DNA from: Comamonadaceae bacterium
GTDB taxonomy: Bacteria > Pseudomonadota > Gammaproteobacteria > Burkholderiales > Burkholderiaceae_C
Assembly (NCBI GenBank): GCA_003599455.1
Contig: QZKF01000018.1
Location: 1-64,000, forward strand
DNA length: 64,000 bases
Reading direction: 5' to 3'
The notes below the pieces were generated by a model that saw only the letters and a program-made list of their open reading frames with translations, was not told the origin of the DNA and ran no database searches. This document shows, piece by piece, positions 27,217 through 34,516 of the stretch (its first letter is position 1; every line of letters starts with the position of its first letter). A program made the position numbers and the translations under genes.

Positions 27217-29681
27217 GCTGCGCTCCCTTCAAGAGAAACGGGTTTGATCGGGATGAACTGGCGCGTGTCCACCGAGGCCTGCTTGAAGTCGAACCACGGG
27301 TCGGGCTCGCCGTCGAGCGCGAACTGCAGCTCGGCCCACAGGGCCTTGCGGCCCTCGTGGTCGTCGAGGATCTTCTTCTTCACATAGTCCAGGCCCACGC
27401 GGTTCACGTAGTGCACGGTCCGCTCCAGGTACCAGCCCTCCAGGCGGTAGAGCTGCATGAAGGCGCCGGTGTACTCCAGCACTTCCTCGGCGGTCTTGAG
27501 CTTGGTGAAGAAGTGCGCGACCTCGGTCTTGATGCCGCCGTTGCCGGCCACGTACATCTCCCAGCCCGAGTCCACGCCGATGATGCCCACGTCCTTGATG
27601 CCGGCCTCGGCACAGTTGCGCGGGCAGCCACTGACGGCGAACTTCACCTTGTGCGGTGCATACATGCGCCACATCGCGCGCTCCAGGTCCTTGCCCATCT
27701 GGGTGCTGTCCTGCGTGCCCATGCGGCACCACTCGCTGCCCACGCAGGTCTTCACCGTGCGCAGGGCCTTCGCATACGCGTGGCCGCTGGGCATGCCGAT
27801 GTCCTTCCACACCGCCTGCAGGTCTTCCTTCTTCACGCCCAGCAGGTCGATGCGCTGGCCGCCGGTGACCTTTACCGTGGGGATCTTGTACTTGTCCACC
27901 GCATCGGCGATGCGGCGCAGCTCGTCGGCCGTGGTCTCGCCGCCCCACATGCGCGGGATCACGCTGTAGGTGCCGTCCTTCTGGATGTTGGCGTGCATGC
28001 GCTCGTTGATGAAGCGGCTCTGCGGATCGTCCTTCGCCTCTTTCGGCCAGGTGCTGATCAGGTAGTAGTTGACGGCCGGGCGGCAGGACGAGCAGCCGTT
28101 GGGCGTGCGCCAGCCCATGCCGGTGAACACCGCGCTGGTGCTGGTGTACTTGCTGTCGCGGATCGCATCGCGCACCGCCTGGTGGCCGTGGTCGGTGCAG
28201 CCGCACATGGCCTTGAGCTTGGGCGTGGCCGAGTAGTCGCCGCCGGCGGTGAACATCAGGATCTGCTCGACCAGGCCGGTGCACGAGCCGCAGCTCGCGC
28301 TGGCCTTGGTCTGCTTGCGCACCTCTTCCAGCGTGAACAGGCCCTTGTCCTTGATGGCCTTGCAGATCGCGCCCTTGGTCACGCCGTTGCAGCCACACAC
28401 TTCGTCGCTGTCGGCCATGGCCGCGGCCTTGCTGTGGCCCTGGTGGCCCACGTCGCCGATGTTGGACTCGCCGAACATCAGCTTGTCGCGGATGTCGGCC
28501 ACGCTGCGGCCGTCGCGCAGCAGCTTGAAGTACCAGGAGCCGTCGACCGTGTCGCCGTACAGGCAGGCGCCCACCAGCTTGTCGTCCTGGATCACGAGCT
28601 TCTTGTAGACGCCGCCCGAGGGGTCGCTCATCACGATCTCTTCGGTGTTGGCGCCGCCCGTGAAGTTGCCGGCGGAAAACAGGTCGATGCCGGTGACCTT
28701 GAGCTTGGTCGAGGTGAGCGAGCCGCTGTAGCGGCCGATGCCGAACTCGGCCAGGTGCGTGGCCAGCACCTTGCCCTGCTCGAACAGCGGCGCCACCAGG
28801 CCGTAGGCGATGCCGCGGTGCGCCGCGCATTCGCCCACCGCGTAGATGCGCGGGTCGGTCACGGTCTGCAGCGTGTCGCTGACCACGATGCCCTTGTTCA
28901 CGTGCAGGCGCATGCTCTCGGCCAGCGCGGTGTTGGGGCGGATGCCCACGGCCATCACCACCAGGTCGGCCGGCAGCTCGGTGCCGTCCTTGAAGCGGAT
29001 CGCCTTCACGCGGCCTTCGTCGTTGCCCACCAGTTCCTGCGTCTGCGCGCCGATCAGGAACTTCATGCCGCGCTGTTCCAGCGAAGCCTGCAGCAGCTTG
29101 CCCGCCACGTCGTCGAGCTGGCGTTCCATGAGCCAGGGCGCCACGTGCACCACGCTCACCGTCATGCCGCGCTTCATCAGGCCGTTGGCCGCTTCCAGCC
29201 CGAGCAGGCCGCCGCCGATGACGACCGCGTGCTGGTACTTCGTGGCCGCGTCGATCATGGCCTGCGTGTCGGCGATGTCGCGGTAGGCGAGCACGCCTTG
29301 CAGGTCCTTGCCGGGGATGGGCAGCATGAAGGGGTTGGAGCCGGTGGCCATGATGAGGCGGTCGTACGGTGCCTCGATCACGCCGCCCTGGCCGTCGCTG
29401 GCGCGCACGACGCGCTTGACGCGGTCCACCTCGGTCACGGTCTTGCCCGCGTGCAGCGTGACGCCGTGCTCGCTGTACCAGGCCCAGTCGTTGAGCACGA
29501 TCTCGTCCAGCGTCTGCTCGCCCGCGAGCACTGGCGAGAGCAGGATGCGGTTGTAGTTCGGGTGCGGCTCGCTGCCGAAGACCGTGATGTCGTAGAGGTC
29601 CGGGGCGATCTTGAGCAGCTCTTCGAGCGTGCGCACACCGGCCATGCCGTTGCCGACCATCACCAGTTGGGCTTTTTTCAT
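27213..29681 (-). CDS. nirB: NADH-dependent nitrite reductase large subunit
   Basis: An 822-residue siroheme enzyme reducing nitrite to ammonium with NADH. The order is: FAD domain (LVMVGNGMAGVRTLEELL, residues 6-23), NADH motif (VVIGGGLLGLEAANGL near 148), two BFD-like [2Fe-2S] segments (VCGCNGVTKGAICKAI near 422; ASCGSCTGLVEQIL near 459), then the sulfite/nitrite reductase half with cluster and siroheme cysteines in CVGSEWCRMGTQDS near 643 and SGCPRNCAEAGIKDVG near 682. It is first in the nirBD-nasA-ybiB-cobA operon. The 340-base leader contains a sigma-54 promoter and ANTAR-type hairpins, listed separately. Confidence 0.95.
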   Translation of the reverse strand: MKKAQLVMVGNGMAGVRTLEELLKIAPDLYDITVFGSEPHPNYNRILLSPVLAGEQTLDEIVLNDWAWYSEHGVTLHAGKTVTEVDRVKRVVRASDGQGGVIEAPYDRLIMATGSNPFMLPIPGKDLQGVLAYRDIADTQAMIDAATKYQHAVVIGGGLLGLEAANGLMKRGMTVSVVHVAPWLMERQLDDVAGKLLQASLEQRGMKFLIGAQTQELVGNDEGRVKAIRFKDGTELPADLVVMAVGIRPNTALAESMRLHVNKGIVVSDTLQTVTDPRIYAVGECAAHRGIAYGLVAPLFEQGKVLATHLAEFGIGRYSGSLTSTKLKVTGIDLFSAGNFTGGANTEEIVMSDPSGGVYKKLVIQDDKLVGACLYGDTVDGSWYFKLLRDGRSVADIRDKLMFGESNIGDVGHQGHSKAAAMADSDEVCGCNGVTKGAICKAIKDKGLFTLEEVRKQTKASASCGSCTGLVEQILMFTAGGDYSATPKLKAMCGCTDHGHQAVRDAIRDSKYTSTSAVFTGMGWRTPNGCSSCRPAVNYYLISTWPKEAKDDPQSRFINERMHANIQKDGTYSVIPRMWGGETTADELRRIADAVDKYKIPTVKVTGGQRIDLLGVKKEDLQAVWKDIGMPSGHAYAKALRTVKTCVGSEWCRMGTQDSTQMGKDLERAMWRMYAPHKVKFAVSGCPRNCAEAGIKDVGIIGVDSGWEMYVAGNGGIKTEVAHFFTKLKTAEEVLEYTGAFMQLYRLEGWYLERTVHYVNRVGLDYVKKKILDDHEGRKALWAELQFALDGEPDPWFDFKQASVDTRQFIPIKPVSLEGSAA

Positions 29682-29741
29682 CGCTGCGACTCCATGTGTG
29701 AAAGGCTGTGGGGGCCCAGGCCGCGCGCGAACGGAATCACG

Positions 29742-29753
29742 CAGGCATGCCTG
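29742..29753. promoter_or_regulatory. 12-base palindrome in the nirB leader
   Basis: CAGGCATGCCTG is a perfect palindrome about 60 bases upstream of the nirB start codon, downstream of the predicted leader hairpins. Role unknown. Confidence 0.3.
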
Positions 29754-29782
29754 GACAGGTAGTAACTGGGGAATACGATCAG

Positions 29783-29800
29783 ACCGACACAGATGTCGGT
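29783..29800 (-). promoter_or_regulatory. Third leader hairpin of nirB, possible terminator stem
   Basis: ACCGACA and TGTCGGT (7-base perfect arms around four bases) follow one base after ANTAR hairpin 2. The RNA after it, CUGAUCGUAUU, is only weakly U-rich. The hexaloop ACCGAU of hairpin 2 is complementary to the 3' arm here, so the structures could compete. Confidence 0.4.
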
Positions 29801-29801
29801 T

Positions 29802-29827
29802 CCAGACTGGCCATCGGTGCCGTCTGG
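29802..29827 (-). promoter_or_regulatory. nirB leader ANTAR-type hairpin 2
   Basis: On the minus strand the arms CCAGACGGC and GGCCAGTCTGG pair over nine base pairs, with two single-base bulges in the right arm, closing a six-base loop ACCGAT. The loop has A at position 1 and G at position 4, the recognition pattern of ANTAR antiterminators. It is five bases after hairpin 1. Confidence 0.6.
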
Positions 29828-29832
29828 TCGGG

Positions 29833-29854
29833 CAGCGCACGTCGCTGTGCGCTG
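29833..29854 (-). promoter_or_regulatory. nirB leader ANTAR-type hairpin 1
   Basis: On the minus strand the perfect 8-base arms CAGCGCAC and GTGCGCTG close a six-base loop AGCGAC with A at position 1 and G at position 4. With hairpin 2 it forms the dual hexaloop element typical of RNA targets of NasR, NasT, EutV and AmiR. Confidence 0.68.
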
Positions 29855-29908
29855 GATCTCCGACGCTGGGTCGGGGATGGGACGCGTCGTTACGTCCGCT
29901 CATCACCA

Positions 29909-29924
29909 AGCAATCGCCGTGCCA
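29909..29924 (-). promoter_or_regulatory. Sigma-54 (-24/-12) promoter of nirB
   Basis: TGGCACG, four bases, TTGCT matches the RpoN consensus perfectly, with GG and GC ten bases apart. Transcription would begin near 29898, giving a leader of about 217 bases that includes the hairpins. RpoN use implies an enhancer-binding activator, most likely NtrC. Confidence 0.8.
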
Positions 29925-30023
29925 TGTCGATCGTGGTGGGCCGCCCGCCCGGTTTCAGGCATGCTTGCGGGGCTTGTGCGCGGCGGGCAGTTGCGCCAGA
30001 ACTTTTCCAAGTCATTGATTCAT

Positions 30024-31319
30024 ATGAGCATTTCGGTAGTTTTGTGGTGCGACGAGCCAGCTGGCCAGGCCCTGGTGAAGGACCTGGAAGCGGCCGGTGC
30101 CCAGGTGCTGGCGGTGGTCGAGGCCGGGCATCAGCTGGTGCAGGGCGTGGTGCGCCATGCACCAAATCTGGTGGTCGTGCAGGCCGCCGTGGCCGGGGAT
30201 GCCCTGTTCAAGACCACGCAGACGCTGGCCGAAGCCGCGCCCCTGCCGGTGCTGGTGTTCACCGCCGATGGCGACGCGGCGCACATCGCGCGCGCCACCG
30301 AGTCGGGCATCCATGCCTACGTGGTCCAGGGCTACGGCGCGCAGCGCCTGCGGCCCCTCATGCAGCTGGCGCAGGCGCGCTTTCGCCGCGAGCAGGCGCT
30401 GCTGGAAGAACTGCGCGATGTCTCCACCCGCTTCGAGGAGCGCAAGACGGTGGAGCGCGCCAAGGGCATCCTGATGCATGCGCGCCAGGTGTCCGACGAC
30501 GAGGCCTTCCAGATCCTGCGCACCGCGTCCATGCACAGCAACCAGCGCCTGGGCCAGGTGGCGCAGCACATCATCCAGTCGGCGCACTTTGCCGAGGGTG
30601 TGAACCGCGCCGGGCAGCTGCGCATGCTCTCGCAACGCCTGGTGAAGCACTGGCTGCTGCGCCTGGCGGGCGTGCAGGTCGCGAAGCACCTGGCGCTGCA
30701 GGCCGATTCGATGCAGCGCATCGACGCCAACCTCGCGCTGCTGGGCAAGAACCTGTCGCAACCCACCTTCGGCGACCTGCTGGCGCGGGTGCTGGACACC
30801 TGGACCGCGCTGAAGAAGGCGCTGGGCGCCGAGCCGGCGCCCGGGGCGCTGGCATCGATCGACGCCCTGGCCGAGCGCCTGCTGCAGGATGCCGAGCACC
30901 TGACCACCAGCCTGGAGAACGCGGGCAGCGTGGTGCAGCTGCGCATGCTCAACATGGCCGGCCGCCAGCGCATGCTGTCGCAGCGTTTTGCCAAGGCGGC
31001 GCTGCTGGGCGTGCTCGAGAGCGGCGACACCCGGCCGCAGCACCAGGCCGACATGGAGGCCGCGCGCCAGGCGTTCGAACAGGGCCTGGCCTACCTGAAC
31101 GGCCTGCCCCTGTCCACGCCCGACATCCGCCGCACGCTGGAGTCGGCCGCCCAGGGCTGGCAACAGCTGCTCATCGGCGCCGACCAGGTGCGCCGGCCGG
31201 CCGGGCGCGACCGCCTGCTGCGCCTGGAAAGCCTGGCCGCCGCCAGCGAAAGCCTGCTCGACGATTTCGAGCAGCTCGCGGCCCAGTACGAGCGCAGCAT
31301 GCAGATGCTGATGGGCTGA
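30024..31319 (+). CDS. Receiver-like/ANTAR regulator with PilJ-type domains (NasT-like)
   Basis: A 431-residue cytoplasmic regulator divergent from nirB. Residues 1-110 look like a degenerate receiver (VVLWCDEPAGQALVKDLEAA) without a clear phospho-acceptor triad. An ANTAR domain follows at about 125-190: TRFEERKTVERAKGILMHAR, then VSDDEAFQILRTASMHSNQR. The C-terminal half has two PilJ-type segments, AGQLRMLSQRLVKHWLL near 195 and MAGRQRMLSQRFAKAALL near 312, related to nitrate-sensing modules. NasT is receiver-ANTAR and NasR is NIT-ANTAR; here receiver, ANTAR and a sensor-like part are in one chain. It probably binds the nirB and nrtA leaders. ATG 30024 gives the native N-terminus. The kinase/phosphatase gene follows after 3 bases. 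Confidence 0.82.
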   Translation: MSISVVLWCDEPAGQALVKDLEAAGAQVLAVVEAGHQLVQGVVRHAPNLVVVQAAVAGDALFKTTQTLAEAAPLPVLVFTADGDAAHIARATESGIHAYVVQGYGAQRLRPLMQLAQARFRREQALLEELRDVSTRFEERKTVERAKGILMHARQVSDDEAFQILRTASMHSNQRLGQVAQHIIQSAHFAEGVNRAGQLRMLSQRLVKHWLLRLAGVQVAKHLALQADSMQRIDANLALLGKNLSQPTFGDLLARVLDTWTALKKALGAEPAPGALASIDALAERLLQDAEHLTTSLENAGSVVQLRMLNMAGRQRMLSQRFAKAALLGVLESGDTRPQHQADMEAARQAFEQGLAYLNGLPLSTPDIRRTLESAAQGWQQLLIGADQVRRPAGRDRLLRLESLAAASESLLDDFEQLAAQYERSMQMLMG

Positions 31320-31322
31320 CGC

Positions 31323-33077
31323 ATGGCCTTTCACGTGGACGTGGGCTTTGTCTGCCAGCCGGGTCGCAAGACGCCGAACGAGGATTTCTGCGCCGCCATG
31401 CTGCCGCCCGAGGGGCAGGAAGACATGGGCACCATCGTCGCCGTGGCCGACGGCGTGAGCACCGGTGGCATGGGCGGCGAGGCCGCGCAGACCACCGTCA
31501 CCAGCCTGGTGCGCAGCTACCACGACACGCCAGAGACCTGGGACACCACGGTCGCGCTGGACCGCATCATCGGCGCGCAGAACGCCTGGCTGGCCGGGGT
31601 GAACCGGCGCCGTCAGCCCGCCCTGGGCCTGACCACGCTCACCGCGCTCGTGCTGCGCGGCCAGTCGTACACCGTGGCCCATGTGGGCGACTCGCGCTGT
31701 TACCTGCTGCGCGAAGGCCAGACCCTGCTGCTCACGCACGACCACACCGTCAACCACCCCGACATGCGCCACCAGCTGCTGCGCGCCGTGGGCCTGGAAG
31801 ACCACCTCGTGGTGGACTACCTGCAGGGCGACCTGCAGGTGGGCGACACCTTCGTCATGCTCACCGACGGGGTGCACGGCAAGGTGCCCGAGCGCCGACT
31901 GGCCGAGTGGGTGGCCCAGCCCGATGCACAGGCCGCCGCCGAGCGGCTGGCGGCCGAAGCCCTGAGCGCCGGCAGCGACGACAACCTCACCGCCATGGTG
32001 GTGCGCGTGCTCGATCTGCAGGGGCCCAACCTGCAGGACGCCAGCCGCACGGCGCAGAGCCTGCCGGTGCCGCACCGGCTCAAGGTGGGCGAGGGCATCG
32101 ACGGCCTCGTCGTCACCGCCACCGTGGCCGACAACGGCATCAACCTGCTGTACCAGGTGCGCGATCCCCGCAGCCAGGTGCTCTACGCGCTCAAGACCCT
32201 GCACCCCGCGCGCGCGCACGACCCCGACGAGCGCGCCATGCTCGCGCACGAGGCCTGGCTGGCCAAGCGCATGCAGTCCTCGCGCGCGGCCGACCACCTG
32301 GTGGCTGTGCACGACCACCTGCCCGACCGCCAGCCGCGCAGCGCGTGTTACCTGCTGTACGACTGGCACGGTGGCGAGACCCTGCAGCAGCTGCTGGACC
32401 GGCAGCACCGGCTCGGCCCGGTGCAGGCCGTCAGCGCCGCCATGCAGACCTTGCGCGTGCTCGGCCTGCTGCACCGCCAGGGCGTGATCCACCGCGATGT
32501 GAAGCCGGCCAACCTGCACCAGGGCGACGACGGCGTGCTGCGCCTGCTCGATCTCGGCGTCGCCCTCAGCGGGCGCGAGCCCGAAAGCATGCGCAGCCTG
32601 CACGCGGGCACGCCCAGCTTCGTCAACCCCGAACAATGGGGGCAACACGGCAAGGCTGGTGCCGCCGCCACCGGCGAGCACGCGCCCGAACCGGCCGATG
32701 CGCAGAGCGACCTGTTTGCGCTCGGCGTCACGCTCTACCAGCTGCTCACCGGCAAGCTGCCCTATGGCGAGGTGCTGCCCTACCAGGTGGGCCGCTACTT
32801 CCGCGACCCCACGCCACCCAGCCGCCACAACCCCGAGGTGCCGATCTGGCTCGACCACGTGGTGCTCAAGGCCGTGGCGCGCGACAAGGGCCTGCGCTTC
32901 GAGACCGCCGAAGAATTCCTGCTGGCGCTCGAGCGCGGCGCCTCCCGCCCGCTCACGGTGCCCCCGGCGTCGGCCCTGCTGCAGCGCGACCCGACCATGC
33001 TGTGGAAACTGCTGCTCGCCGTGAGCGTGCTGTTCAACCTGTTGCTGGTGTACTGGCTGCTGTTCCTGCCGACGTAG
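31323..33077 (+). CDS. PP2C phosphatase fused to a Ser/Thr protein kinase, membrane-anchored
   Basis: A 584-residue bifunctional protein. Residues 1-235 are a PP2C-type phosphatase (VAVADGVSTGGMGGEAA, VAHVGDSRCYLLREGQ, VMLTDGVHGKV, SAGSDDNLTAMVV give the metal aspartates). About residues 260-540 form a Hanks-type kinase: ALKTLHPA lysine near 293, HRDVKPAN catalytic loop near 390 and LLDLGVALSG in place of DFG. The last 25 residues are one membrane helix (LLLAVSVLFNLLLVYWLLF). It starts 3 bases after the ANTAR regulator, so they are cotranscribed. Such fusions recur in nitrate-assimilation loci of Pseudomonas and Burkholderiales, but targets are unknown. Confidence 0.88.
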   Translation: MAFHVDVGFVCQPGRKTPNEDFCAAMLPPEGQEDMGTIVAVADGVSTGGMGGEAAQTTVTSLVRSYHDTPETWDTTVALDRIIGAQNAWLAGVNRRRQPALGLTTLTALVLRGQSYTVAHVGDSRCYLLREGQTLLLTHDHTVNHPDMRHQLLRAVGLEDHLVVDYLQGDLQVGDTFVMLTDGVHGKVPERRLAEWVAQPDAQAAAERLAAEALSAGSDDNLTAMVVRVLDLQGPNLQDASRTAQSLPVPHRLKVGEGIDGLVVTATVADNGINLLYQVRDPRSQVLYALKTLHPARAHDPDERAMLAHEAWLAKRMQSSRAADHLVAVHDHLPDRQPRSACYLLYDWHGGETLQQLLDRQHRLGPVQAVSAAMQTLRVLGLLHRQGVIHRDVKPANLHQGDDGVLRLLDLGVALSGREPESMRSLHAGTPSFVNPEQWGQHGKAGAAATGEHAPEPADAQSDLFALGVTLYQLLTGKLPYGEVLPYQVGRYFRDPTPPSRHNPEVPIWLDHVVLKAVARDKGLRFETAEEFLLALERGASRPLTVPPASALLQRDPTMLWKLLLAVSVLFNLLLVYWLLFLPT

Positions 33078-33083
33078 CAGCGA

Positions 33084-34298
33084 TCAGGCGCTGCGCGCGC
33101 GCCCACCTTTCTCAGCCCAGGTGCGCGTCCAGCGCATCTGCATCGAGCGCATCATCAGCAGCACCAGCAGCGCAAGCACCGAGAACAGCGCGAAGCCCCA
33201 GAAATAGGTGCCGGCGTACTGCCGCGACAGGCCCATGGCATTGGGCACCAGGCCGCCGCCGAGGGCGCCGATCTCGCCGATCATGGAGCCGGCCACGGCG
33301 GTCGACAGCGGCCAGCGCAGCGGCACCAGCTGGAACAGGGCGCCATTGCCCGCGCCCAGGGCCGCGAAACACAGCATGAGCAACAGGGTGGTGACGACCA
33401 GCGAGCCGCCGGCCAGGCCGCAGGCCATCAGCGAGGCGCTGATGACGAGCAGCACGGCGGTGAGCGTGTTGATGCCGCCCCAGTGGTCGGAGATCCAGCC
33501 GCCGAAGATGCGCAGCGCCGCGCCCATGAAGGCCGCCAGCATGGTGAGCTGCCCGGCCTGCACCTTGCTCACGCCGAACTGGTCGTAGTAGTAGCTCGGC
33601 AGGAAGGTGGCCAGGCCGATGAAGCCGCCGAAGGTGACGGCGTAGATGACGCTGAAGGCCCAGCCGTCTTTTTCAAACAGGCAGGCGACGTGTTCGCGCA
33701 GGCCGGCGTGCTTGTCCACGTCGTCGGGCTCCCGGGCCAGGAAGATCATCACCAGCACCGGCACCATCAGGCCCAGCGCGGCGATGCCGTACACCGCTTT
33801 CCAGCCATAGGCCTGCGCCAGCTGCGGCGCCAGCAGGGCCGACAGCGAGGTGCCCACGTTGCCCGCGCCCACCAGGCCCATGGCCAGGCCCTTGTAACGC
33901 GCGGGGAAGGAGCCCGAGCCCAGCGACAGGGCCACGCCGAAGCTCGCGCCGGCGATGCCCAGCAGCACGCCCATGGCGATCAGGTGGTGGAAGGTCTCGA
34001 CGTAGAAGTAGCCGAACAGCAGCGCCAGCGCGATGCCCCCCATCTCCACCAGCGTGGCGTTCTTGCGGCCGATGTACTGCGCCAGCACGCCGAGCGGAAA
34101 TCGCATGAGGGCGCCGGCGAAGATGGGCACCGACAGCATCACGCCCAGTTGCGCGGGGCTGAGTTGCAGCGAGTCCTTGATGAAGGGCGCCATGGCGCCG
34201 TTGGTGACCCAGACACCGCAGCAGTAGGTGAAGTAGATGAAGGAGGCCAGCAGCGTGGGGCTGTGACCGGCTTTCAGGAACGAACGGAAACCCGCCAT
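33084..34298 (-). CDS. narK: Nitrate/nitrite MFS transporter (NarK/NasA type)
   Basis: A 404-residue major-facilitator protein with 12 membrane helices, of the nitrate/nitrite porter family. Signatures include YCCGVWVTNGAMAPFIKDSL in helix 1 and GLVGAGNVGTSLSALLAP, the Gly-rich nitrate signature in helix 5; GAGNGALFQLVPLRW is the second copy. Start ATG 34298 is preferred over 34382 because AAGGTG lies just upstream and the extra 28 residues are not porter-like. It is downstream of nrtD on the same strand but 218 bases away, with its own sigma-54-like promoter and structured leader. Confidence 0.9.
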   Translation of the reverse strand: MAGFRSFLKAGHSPTLLASFIYFTYCCGVWVTNGAMAPFIKDSLQLSPAQLGVMLSVPIFAGALMRFPLGVLAQYIGRKNATLVEMGGIALALLFGYFYVETFHHLIAMGVLLGIAGASFGVALSLGSGSFPARYKGLAMGLVGAGNVGTSLSALLAPQLAQAYGWKAVYGIAALGLMVPVLVMIFLAREPDDVDKHAGLREHVACLFEKDGWAFSVIYAVTFGGFIGLATFLPSYYYDQFGVSKVQAGQLTMLAAFMGAALRIFGGWISDHWGGINTLTAVLLVISASLMACGLAGGSLVVTTLLLMLCFAALGAGNGALFQLVPLRWPLSTAVAGSMIGEIGALGGGLVPNAMGLSRQYAGTYFWGFALFSVLALLVLLMMRSMQMRWTRTWAEKGGRARSA

Positions 34299-34339
34299 GG
34301 CGTGCACCTTTGAGAGGAGAAGGAAGAGGGGGATGGACG

Positions 34340-34366
34340 CCCATGCCGCTGGCCACCGGGCCGCTG
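34340..34366 (-). promoter_or_regulatory. narK leader hairpin with ANTAR-like hexaloop
   Basis: On the minus strand GGC and GCC close the six-base loop ACAGCG (A at position 1, G at position 4); the stem extends to CACCGGC and GCCCGGTG with one bulged C. Only one such loop is evident in this leader, so ANTAR control of narK is weaker than for nirB and nrtA. Coordinates are approximate by a few bases. Confidence 0.35.
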
Positions 34367-34386
34367 TGCCGGTGATGTGCATGGGG

Positions 34387-34425
34387 CGCGACAGCCGGCC
34401 ACCGGGGCGGTGGTCGGCTGTCGCG
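34387..34425 (-). promoter_or_regulatory. Long stem-loop in the narK leader
   Basis: Arms CGCGACAGCCG (34387-34397) and CGGCTGTCGCG (34415-34425) plus an inner CCACCG/CGGTGG give 17 base pairs with one mismatch. No U-tract follows on either strand, so it may shape or protect the leader rather than terminate. Confidence 0.5.
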
Positions 34426-34457
34426 GGAAAAGGCCTTCGTCAGCCTGGAAAAAGTCG

Positions 34458-34473
34458 AGCAAATTCCATGCCC
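34458..34473 (-). promoter_or_regulatory. Sigma-54-like promoter of narK
   Basis: GGGCATG, four bases, TTGCT on the minus strand differs from the RpoN consensus at two positions and keeps GG and GC exactly ten bases apart. It lies about 160 bases upstream of the narK start, after the nrtD stop. Confidence 0.45.
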
Positions 34474-34516
34474 GCCGGCATGTCCCTCTTTGGGTCAGAT
34501 CGCCTGCCGCGCAGGG

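Noticed and set aside
26907-29762. A 951-codon plus-strand frame over nirB
   Set aside because: Shadow of nirB on the opposite strand; composition is not protein-like.
30012-32858. A 948-codon minus-strand frame across the ANTAR and kinase genes
   Set aside because: Low-complexity translation without motifs, fully overlapping two genes with clear domains on the other strand.
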